From: Pyrinomonadaceae bacterium
GTDB lineage: Bacteria; Acidobacteriota; Blastocatellia; Pyrinomonadales; Pyrinomonadaceae
Assembly (NCBI GenBank): GCA_013813825.1
Contig: JACCRA010000144.1
Coordinates: forward strand, 1 to 8,098
Direction of reading: 5' to 3'
Length of the DNA stretch: 8,098 bases
Shown piece by piece: positions 1 through 7,024 of this stretch. Both the position numbers and the translations under genes were made by a program. Numbering within the stretch: the first letter of the stretch is position 1; every line of letters starts with the position of its first letter. The notes beneath the pieces were generated by a model. The model saw only the letters and a list, made by a program, of their open reading frames with translations. It was not told where the DNA came from and did no database searches.

Positions 1-1718
<1,718 letters not shown>

Positions 1719-1783
1719 TAGAAGGAAAATTGCCTTATTTTACTAGAAGGAGTGAGAATATTGCGCTCCTCATGTGGGCAACG

Positions 1784-1792
1784 ATAGTAGCA
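1784..1792 (-). promoter_or_regulatory. Candidate extended -10 promoter for hsdM
   Basis: On the minus strand the spacer reads TGCTACTAT, a TGn extension joined to a TACTAT hexamer (5 of 6 matches to TATAAT). Transcription would begin near 1777 and leave a leader of roughly 60 bases before the hsdM ATG. I see no good -35 hexamer at the right distance, so the call rests on the extended -10 alone. Confidence 0.35.
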
Positions 1793-1894
1793 CAAAGCAA
1801 TTCGCTGAAAGGAAGGGTGGACGAGGATGAATGTGTCAACCTCTGCCGTGGCCGTATCTCCGTCCTGTGTACCCACACAAGAATGACTTTCCTG

Positions 1895-1907
1895 CCGCAG
1901 TCTGCGG
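1895..1907. promoter_or_regulatory. Short perfect dyad (possible operator) in the divergent spacer
   Basis: CCGCAG-T-CTGCGG is a 6-bp perfect inverted repeat around a single central base, 39 bp before the ATG of the plus-strand gene. A one-base loop makes an RNA hairpin unlikely, so a dimeric repressor site is the better reading. The rest of the 1719-1946 spacer holds the candidate hsdM promoter and a weak GGAG...CTCC repeat. I found no convincing plus-strand promoter in it. No regulator gene is visible in the window. Confidence 0.3.
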
Positions 1908-1946
1908 ATTGCGACTTTTCTAGTGAGCTGGTAAGGAGACTCCTCA

Positions 1947-2894
1947 ATGAATGAAGAACAATGGAATGAACTGCTCGAATTGAGAAAGAAGATAAGCCTG
2001 ACGCCCAAAACCGACTATCGCTATTCACGCCTTGAAGATTTCTTTTTTTACCACCATTGTCTATCAACATACTCTCAAGAAGAACTTAAAAGGCTGTTTA
2101 CTACGTTCGGCGAATTACCCGACCAAGAAAAGCAAGACCTAATCTCACGCGCTACGAAGAGGACACATCCTAACTTTTTCCATCTTTCCGATGCAGAAGT
2201 GGATAAATTTATGTCAGCACGCCCAGAGCTTTCTTTTCACGAGAGAGCACGTCTTTCAGACGGTTTCATATCCACTAAAGCCGGCACCGCTTGGTTCGAT
2301 CTCGGAGAGGTGTCAGAAGCCGTCATTGAGATTGACGACAACTCATCGCCGGCAAGAGCAAAGCGCCCCCACGCCCATATCTACTTCTCTCATGGTTCTC
2401 AAAGGCGAGTCGAAACAGTTGACATTATCGAGTCTGTGAAAAACAACGCTACGGCTATCGGCCATCCCGCAATCGTGTTCGCCATCTATCACTGGCAGCG
2501 TGTAATCAACGCGAAACGAGTCGTCGGACGTGACGACGTTACGACAAGCGGTGAATGGGGAAAGATAACGAAGGAAGTAATCGGCGATATGGAAACAGTT
2601 AGAGTTGCAGAGAAGAACTTAGCGGCAATAGGTAAAGCCCTTGAAACAGGAGCCAAAAAGAGGGCCATCCCAAACGCATTTGCCTTCGCGCTCAACGTGA
2701 AATTGATGGGTTTAGACATAGAAGATCAGAACACTGTTGTCTATCAAGCGTGGGAGCAATTAAAAGCCATATCCATTAACCGCACCGACGAAGTAGAACA
2801 AGAAGAAAGAAGCCGAACAAGCGGAGAAGGTCATCATGGCAGATGTCTTTCGCCAAGTTCACGGCTTGGATGGCAAGAAAGACATGCGCTTTGA
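1947..2894 (+). CDS. Hypothetical protein, 315 aa, coupled to the integrase
   Basis: I do not recognise this protein and assign no function. It begins at ATG 1947 behind a good AAGGAG (1933-1938, 8-base spacing), which supports this start. It is soluble-looking: no signal peptide and no clear membrane helix. The N-terminal 70 residues are charged and helical, with an aromatic cluster FFFYHH at 32-37. Residues 110-160 look strand-rich (AGTAWFDLGE, HAHIYFSHGS), and 205-285 are again charged and helical. The gene overlaps the integrase by 59 bases in another frame, so residues 297-315 may be a tail constrained mainly by the integrase start. Coding is near 45-48% G+C, well below the chromosomal genes to the right. 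Position between a type I methylase and an integrase makes it island cargo or a partner in recombination. It is larger than known excisionases. Confidence 0.75.
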   Translation: MNEEQWNELLELRKKISLTPKTDYRYSRLEDFFFYHHCLSTYSQEELKRLFTTFGELPDQEKQDLISRATKRTHPNFFHLSDAEVDKFMSARPELSFHERARLSDGFISTKAGTAWFDLGEVSEAVIEIDDNSSPARAKRPHAHIYFSHGSQRRVETVDIIESVKNNATAIGHPAIVFAIYHWQRVINAKRVVGRDDVTTSGEWGKITKEVIGDMETVRVAEKNLAAIGKALETGAKKRAIPNAFAFALNVKLMGLDIEDQNTVVYQAWEQLKAISINRTDEVEQEERSRTSGEGHHGRCLSPSSRLGWQERHAL

Positions 2895-3819
2895 TGATTT
2901 CGTCGCTGATCGTTATTTACCTTACGCAGAGGCTAACAAGCGCTCTTTTCACGATGATGTATTAACTTGTCGGGTGTTAATTGAGTTCTTTGGCAAGCGG
3001 ACGCTCCGCAGTATCAAAGCTGACCTTGTTGAAGAGTTTAAGCAACGCCGACTGGCTACACCTCTTAGGGTGCAAGGCAAGAAGCCTGAACCTAATAAGC
3101 CGCGACGACCGCGCAGTCCCGCGACAGTAAACAGAGAGTTAAGCATCTTGCCTAAAATTTTCTCGCTGGCATTTGATGCGGAGTTAGTGGACGAGAATCC
3201 TTGTCGGAGAGTCAAGAATTTGCGAATCACAAATCTTTGTGGGCATTGCTTGACGACCGAGGAGGAGCAGTCACTCTTTGCTGCGTTGGCGGGAAGTGAA
3301 TGGGTTAGTCACATCGTGTTGTTTGCCTCTCACACCGGAATGAGGCGCGGCGAGATTTTCAATCTAAGATGGTTCGACATTGATCTGACGCGCGAAACCG
3401 TCCATGTTCGTCAAAGCAAGAATGGCAAAGCGCGTGCAGTGCCGATGAACGAAACCATCAAGTCTTTGCTGCAAGGTTTGCCTAAAACGAGCGAATACGT
3501 TTTCCCGTCACCGAAGACGGGTGGGCGTGTTATGGATGTGGGGCGGCAGTTTGAGCGTGCGGTGAAAGAAGCTGGTCTAGAAAATTTCCGCTTTCACGAC
3601 TTGAGACACACGGCGGCGACGAGGATGGCAGACGCAGGGGTCGATCCATTCACCTTAGCCTATATTTTCGGTTGGTCAGATATACGGATGGCAATGCGTT
3701 ACACGCACGCGACGAACGCGACTATGAGGCAAGCGGTTCGTAGCTTGGACAGCCTCTCCGCACGACTTGGCAACGCATTGGCAACGAAAATGAAAACGGC
3801 GGGAGCAGTCCCGCCGTAA
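2836..3819 (+). CDS. Tyrosine recombinase / phage-type integrase of the island
   Basis: This 327-residue site-specific recombinase catalyses strand exchange between an island attachment site and the chromosome. Residues about 18-75 form the SAM-like core-binding domain, and about 138-300 the catalytic domain. The catalytic set is visible: R170 (HTGMRRGEI), K195 (SKNGKAR), H254 and R257 (HDLRHTAATR), W280, and nucleophile Y289 (RYTHAT). The residue before the tyrosine box is W (FGW) rather than the usual H (LGH), the same variant as in Cre. The protein looks intact and active. ATG 2836 follows a strong GGAGAAGG (2823-2830, 5-base spacing) inside the upstream gene, suggesting translational coupling. 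The stop codon lies 17 bp from the 3' end of a convergent tRNA-Ala gene, which identifies that tRNA as the probable integration site. The last codons also encode a hairpin that serves the opposite strand. Confidence 0.95.
   Translation: MADVFRQVHGLDGKKDMRFDDFVADRYLPYAEANKRSFHDDVLTCRVLIEFFGKRTLRSIKADLVEEFKQRRLATPLRVQGKKPEPNKPRRPRSPATVNRELSILPKIFSLAFDAELVDENPCRRVKNLRITNLCGHCLTTEEEQSLFAALAGSEWVSHIVLFASHTGMRRGEIFNLRWFDIDLTRETVHVRQSKNGKARAVPMNETIKSLLQGLPKTSEYVFPSPKTGGRVMDVGRQFERAVKEAGLENFRFHDLRHTAATRMADAGVDPFTLAYIFGWSDIRMAMRYTHATNATMRQAVRSLDSLSARLGNALATKMKTAGAVPP
3787..3816 (-). terminator. Intrinsic terminator for tRNA-Ala, inside the integrase 3' end
   Basis: Read on the minus strand, an 8-bp perfect GC-rich stem (CGGCGGGA / TCCCGCCG, 3816-3797) with a 4-base loop is followed directly by TTTTCATTTT (3796-3787). 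It begins 20 bases past the tRNA 3' end. This is a textbook Rho-independent terminator for leftward transcription. On the plus strand the hairpin is followed by TAAACTGTTG, with no T-run, so it should act mainly on the tRNA strand. It overlaps the last integrase codons and most of the stop codon. Confidence 0.8.
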
Positions 3820-3836
3820 ACTGTTGATTCTTTAAG

Positions 3837-3870
3837 TGGAGCAGAGGAGGGTCGAACTCCTGGCCTCCGC
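3837..3870. other. Probable island attachment site in the tRNA 3' half (extent uncertain)
   Basis: Tyrosine integrases encoded next to a tRNA gene usually recombine within its 3' half, here the T-arm and acceptor strand, and the island carries a copy that rebuilds the gene. The integrase points at the tRNA 3' end from 17 bp away, and composition changes across this point. The exact crossover cannot be fixed because the partner repeat should lie left of the window; the limits given are only a plausible core. Confidence 0.45.
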
Positions 3871-3909
3871 ATTGCGAACGCGGCGCTCTGCCAACTGAGC
3901 TACTGCCCC
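3837..3909 (-). tRNA. tRNA-Ala (anticodon CGC)
   Basis: The minus strand folds into a complete 73-base cloverleaf. The acceptor stem is GGGGCAG/CTGCTCC, containing the G3-U70 wobble that marks alanine tRNAs. The D-stem is GCTC/GAGC with loop AGTTGGCA. The anticodon stem is CCGCG/TGCGG with loop TTCGCAA, giving anticodon CGC (3876-3874), which reads GCG. The T-stem is AGGAG/CTCCT with loop TTCGACC, and the discriminator is A73. The 3' CCA is not encoded and must be added after transcription. The tRNA is flanked by its own promoter on the right and a terminator on the left. It is intact despite being the likely target of island insertion, so any island DNA at its 3' end has restored the sequence. 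Confidence 0.97.
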
Positions 3910-3922
3910 AATTCTGGAGGCC

Positions 3923-3952
3923 AATATAGAGAGCGTTGCAGCGGACTGTCAA
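3923..3952 (-). promoter_or_regulatory. Sigma70-type promoter of tRNA-Ala
   Basis: On the minus strand a perfect TTGACA (3952-3947) and TATATT (3928-3923, 5 of 6) are separated by 18 bases. Transcription would start about 3916, some 7 bases before the mature tRNA 5' end. Such a strong, short-leader promoter fits a stable RNA gene. The 3953-4021 stretch between it and the kinase gene holds only a hairpin without a T-run. Confidence 0.75.
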
Positions 3953-4021
3953 GCGCGAAGGATTGCCGCATGGAGGGGATGTGTCAACCGGACAGAGCGC
4001 CCGCCGCCCCACCCGTTGCCG

Positions 4022-5554
4022 TTAACGGGCGGAGACGTTTTTCTCGTTCAGCCAGACGATGTAGGCGACGAGTTGCGCCACTTGCTCGTCGCTTAATTGG
4101 CTGCGAAACGCTGGCATGATTGGTTTGTAACCGGCGACGACGCGCGCGTTCGGGACGAGGATCGATTCGCGAATGTATGACTCGTCGGCGATGGTCGTGA
4201 CCTCGTTGCTGAGGCGCACTTCTTCGCCTAACAGCCCTGTTAGCGCCGGCCCGATTTTGCCCTCACCTTTATTGCCGTGGCATTTAATGCAATCGAGGCT
4301 TTGAAAGAGTTGTTGCCCGGCCGCTGCCTTTCGCTCAAGTTCGCTTTGCGCTGGAATCGTCGATTGCGCCGCGGCGCCGCTTTGGTCAGCGGCGCTGGCC
4401 GTCGTCGCTGTTGTTTCGCCCGCGCCCGCGGGTTGTTGTCTGACGCCGGAGAACTTGTAAGCCACGATGGCGGCCGAGATCAGCAACACGGTCAGGCCGG
4501 TAATTAACAGCAACTGGTTGAATGTCGGCTGAGAATTAGTGAGCGTCGCCGGTGGGTGTTTCGCCAGAGCCACTGCTTCGAGCGACGCGAGTTCAGGGAC
4601 AGACGTTGAATCTGAGAGCTGGGTTGCGGCGTCGGATGGTGAAGGTTCAGTGATTCTCGTTGATAAGAGGACGGTGTGCGCTTCGCCGCCAGCAGCATCA
4701 TCATCGTCGGGCCGCAAATCCGTTTTTGCGACGTGGAGAGCACGGCGCATCTCGGCGGCATCGGCGGGGCGATGGTTGCGGGCAATCGCCAGCGCCAGAT
4801 TAAGGACGATGGAAACTTTTGCCGGCACCCGCGAATTGAGCCGGTGGGCCGGGACCAACGGATCGGCCTCGCCGTTGGATAAGGCAGTAACGCGCTTCAG
4901 TGAGCCGGGCGGCACCGTCCCCGTCAGCAAGTGGTAGAGTGTCGCGCCGAGTGAATAGAGATCGCTCTTGGCGTCAGTCCCCTCGCCATGAATCTGTTCC
5001 AGCGGGGCATAGTTTGGGGTATAGCCGAGAATGCTTTTCGAGGTCGTGGGCTGCTGCGGCGACTGTCCGGGTGGCAAGCCCTTTGCCAGTCCGAAGTCCA
5101 GCAGGATGACGCGCCCGCGCTCCGAGAGCTTCAGGTTCTGCGGCTTGATGTCGCGGTGGATAACGGGCGGGTTTTGCGTGTGAAGGTAATCGAGCGCGTC
5201 GAGCAGTTCATCTCCCCAGCGCAGCACCTCGCTGACGGGAAAGCCTGCGCCCCGGTTCTCGATCAACTCGCCCAAGTCCGCGCCCGCAATGAACTGCATG
5301 ATCAGAAACTGCCCGTCGCCTTCCGTGAAATGATCGCTAACTCGTGGCAGCGCCGGGTGCTGCAATCTGGCGAGCAGTTGCGCCTCGCGCTCGAACTGCT
5401 TGAGCAGTCGCTCGTCCGCCGCGTGCGTCTCCTTGACGGCGACCATCGTATCGAGCCGCCCGTCCACGGCTTCATAGACCGTGCCCATCCCGCCCTGTCC
5501 GAGTTGGCGGACGATGCGGTAACGGTTTTGCAGAATCGTCTCCGGCATTAGCAT
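4022..5554 (-). CDS. Membrane-anchored Ser/Thr protein kinase fused to a C-terminal cytochrome c domain
   Basis: This 510-residue protein joins a cytoplasmic PknB-like kinase to an external haem domain. Residues 13-275 are the kinase: glycine loop G19-QGGMG, K41, E57, HRD at 133-135 with K137 and N140, and DFG at 153-155. The activation-segment end is YAPLEQ, so the usual APE is altered. All catalytic residues are present, so it should be active. Residues 281-345 are a Ser/Thr/Asp-rich linker, and about 347-367 a single transmembrane helix. An Ala/Thr/Gln-rich spacer follows to about 405. Residues 410-505 are a class I cytochrome c: C422-IK-C425-H426 binds haem and M480 (IMPAF) is the likely axial ligand. 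The phrase ADESYIRESI is typical of the haem domain of some cytochrome oxidase subunit II proteins. No CuA site is present. The start lies 12 bp after alaX with AAAGAG 8 bases upstream, overlapping the alaX stop; ATG 5548 is the alternative. Confidence 0.95.
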   Translation of the reverse strand: MLMPETILQNRYRIVRQLGQGGMGTVYEAVDGRLDTMVAVKETHAADERLLKQFEREAQLLARLQHPALPRVSDHFTEGDGQFLIMQFIAGADLGELIENRGAGFPVSEVLRWGDELLDALDYLHTQNPPVIHRDIKPQNLKLSERGRVILLDFGLAKGLPPGQSPQQPTTSKSILGYTPNYAPLEQIHGEGTDAKSDLYSLGATLYHLLTGTVPPGSLKRVTALSNGEADPLVPAHRLNSRVPAKVSIVLNLALAIARNHRPADAAEMRRALHVAKTDLRPDDDDAAGGEAHTVLLSTRITEPSPSDAATQLSDSTSVPELASLEAVALAKHPPATLTNSQPTFNQLLLITGLTVLLISAAIVAYKFSGVRQQPAGAGETTATTASAADQSGAAAQSTIPAQSELERKAAAGQQLFQSLDCIKCHGNKGEGKIGPALTGLLGEEVRLSNEVTTIADESYIRESILVPNARVVAGYKPIMPAFRSQLSDEQVAQLVAYIVWLNEKNVSAR

Positions 5555-5566
5555 CGTTCGATCTCT

Positions 5567-6799
5567 TTAGCTTCCGTCCCCGGTTGTGTCAGCCATGCGG
5601 CGCGCGGCGTCGTCGAGCGCCGCGTCGAGGTTGTCGATCCGCGGACCGCCGCCTTGCGCGAGATCGGGGCGTCCGCCGCCGCGCCCGCCGAGCGTCTGGC
5701 AGGCTTCGCGCAAGAAGACGTTCATGTCGCCGGGCGCATCGGCCGCGCGGGCGAAGACTAGACGCGCCGTGCCGTCGCCCGTTCCGCGTGAGCCGAGGAG
5801 AGCGACGACGGATGGATGCGCGATGAGCGCCAGCGCGAGTTGCTTGAGCGCGTCGGCGTCGCGATCTTCGAGCACGCGACTGATGAGGCGAAAGCCGCCG
5901 AGTGGTTGCGCCGTCGTCAGCAGTTCGTCGGCTTCGACGCGGGCGGCAATCTCCGCAAGCGCGCGCAGGCGGCGCGAAAGTTGTTTGTTCTCCGCGAGCA
6001 AACGGCGGACGAGTTCGGGCGAATCGTCGCGCGCCGCGCTGAATTGAGAAGCGACTTCGCGCGCAATTTGGTTGACGCGGCGATAGTCGGCGAGGGCGCG
6101 CCCTCCGGCGACGAACTCCACGCGCGTCATTCCTTTGGCGCGCTCCCACGAGCGGACGGCGACGAGGCCGACCTCGCCGGTGCGCTGTGCGTGCGTGCCA
6201 CCACACGGACTCAGATCAAAATTGTCGATCTCAACGACGCGCAACTCGCCTTCGCGCGCCGAGTCTTTCCTGAGCGGCATCCGCGCCGCCTCCGCCGCTG
6301 TCACGTGGTGAATTCGCAGCGGGCGATTCTCCCAGATGATGCGATTGGCGAAGTCAACGGCCTGCTCGATACGTGTGGCGGAAGGCCCGCCCAGTTCGAG
6401 ATCGATCTCTGAGACTGCTTCCAACATGCGGAAGCCGCGCGTCGGCGCGGCGAAGAGCGAGACGAAGGCTTGCGAAAGAATGTGCTGCCCGGTGTGTTGT
6501 TGCAGATGATCGAGCCGGCGCGACCAATCCACGCGCCCGCGCACCTGTTGGCCGTCAGACAGGCTCGCGTCCTCGACGACATGCAGCACACCCTCCGTTT
6601 CGAGATCGACGCATTCGACAACGCGCGCATCATTGAGCGTGCCGGTGTCGGTCGGTTGGCCGCCACCGCTCGGATAGAAGGCGGTGCGGTCGAGGACGAC
6701 GGCGGAGCGCCCGTCCGGCGTCTCGGTCAGGTGGACGACGCGCGCGTCAAACTCCATCAGGTGCGAGTCGGCGTAGTAGAGACGTTCAGTGGTGTTCAT
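5567..6799 (-). CDS. alaX: Alanyl-tRNA editing protein, long AlaX type
   Basis: This is a free-standing homologue of the AlaRS editing half. The family hydrolyses mischarged Ser- or Gly-tRNA-Ala in the cytoplasm. Numbered from ATG 6799 (410 residues), the N-terminal beta-barrel carries the GGGQPTDTG motif at 45-53. The zinc site is formed by H102-xxx-H106 (QHTGQH) and C199-xxx-H203 (CGGTH). A helical segment at about 245-290 links to a DHHA1-like C-terminal domain with the glycine-rich GGRGGGRPDLAQGGG at 371-385. No aminoacylation domain is present, and length fits the long AlaX class. A TTG at 6808 would add three residues; I prefer the ATG. No clear ribosome binding site precedes it. It appears to be the first gene of a two-gene unit with the kinase. 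A tRNA-Ala gene lies downstream, which is suggestive but may be chance. Confidence 0.93.
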   Translation of the reverse strand: MNTTERLYYADSHLMEFDARVVHLTETPDGRSAVVLDRTAFYPSGGGQPTDTGTLNDARVVECVDLETEGVLHVVEDASLSDGQQVRGRVDWSRRLDHLQQHTGQHILSQAFVSLFAAPTRGFRMLEAVSEIDLELGGPSATRIEQAVDFANRIIWENRPLRIHHVTAAEAARMPLRKDSAREGELRVVEIDNFDLSPCGGTHAQRTGEVGLVAVRSWERAKGMTRVEFVAGGRALADYRRVNQIAREVASQFSAARDDSPELVRRLLAENKQLSRRLRALAEIAARVEADELLTTAQPLGGFRLISRVLEDRDADALKQLALALIAHPSVVALLGSRGTGDGTARLVFARAADAPGDMNVFLREACQTLGGRGGGRPDLAQGGGPRIDNLDAALDDAARRMADTTGDGS

Positions 6800-6813
6800 G
6801 AGAATCAAATAAT

Positions 6814-6904
6814 CTGAAATTTGAAAAACGCAGATTTGAAATCAATTTCAAATCCCAAATCCGCAGTACGTCTGCTGAAATTTGAGATCGCAAATTTGAA
6901 ATCA
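6814..6904. repeat. Degenerate AT-rich tandem repeat (period about 60 bp) with an embedded palindrome
   Basis: Two copies of a roughly 30-base element lie at 6814-6844 and 6875-6904. Both begin CTGAAATTTGA and end with GCARATTTGAAATCA (R = G or A), with a small difference between. Inside, 6833-6854 is a perfect 10-bp inverted repeat (GATTTGAAAT, 2-base spacer, ATTTCAAATC). The AT-rich block stands out sharply between GC-rich genes. It sits in the divergent spacer just upstream of alaX. No convincing alaX promoter was found separately from it. Confidence 0.75.
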
Positions 6905-6922
6905 TCTCCGCGGCAGCCTATT

Positions 6923-6951
6923 TTGACATGAGTAGGGCGGGCGCGGATAAT
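6923..6951 (+). promoter_or_regulatory. Sigma70-type promoter for the M61 peptidase gene
   Basis: TTGACA (6923-6928, perfect) and GATAAT (6946-6951, 5 of 6) are separated by exactly 17 bases on the plus strand. Transcription would start near 6958 and give a leader of about 67 bases. The M61 ribosome binding site GGAG (7014-7017) lies 7 bases before its ATG. Confidence 0.7.
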
Positions 6952-7024
6952 CGCGCGGCCGTCAATTGTCTCTCGCTGGTCTCTCACGTCCGGACTCGCC
7001 GAAATTATTCGTTGGAGTTATCGA

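Noticed and set aside
3982..3987. A second TTGACA on the minus strand upstream of the tRNA promoter
   Set aside because: No acceptable -10 hexamer lies 16-19 bases downstream.
4012..4029. Inverted repeat CCCGTT...AACGGG at the kinase stop codon as a terminator
   Set aside because: The stem is only 6 bp and is followed on the minus strand by G-rich sequence, not a T-run, so it is not an intrinsic terminator.
4277..5551. Plus-strand frames opposite the kinase gene, including 4988-5551 (187 codons)
   Set aside because: The minus strand encodes a full kinase-TM-cytochrome with all motifs; the plus frames are antisense shadows in GC-rich DNA.
5584..6817. Long frames opposite or within alaX (5816-6412, 5589-6206, 6470-6817 and others)
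   Set aside because: Their composition is highly arginine- or alanine-biased with no motifs, while the 5567-6799 frame has the full AlaX zinc site.
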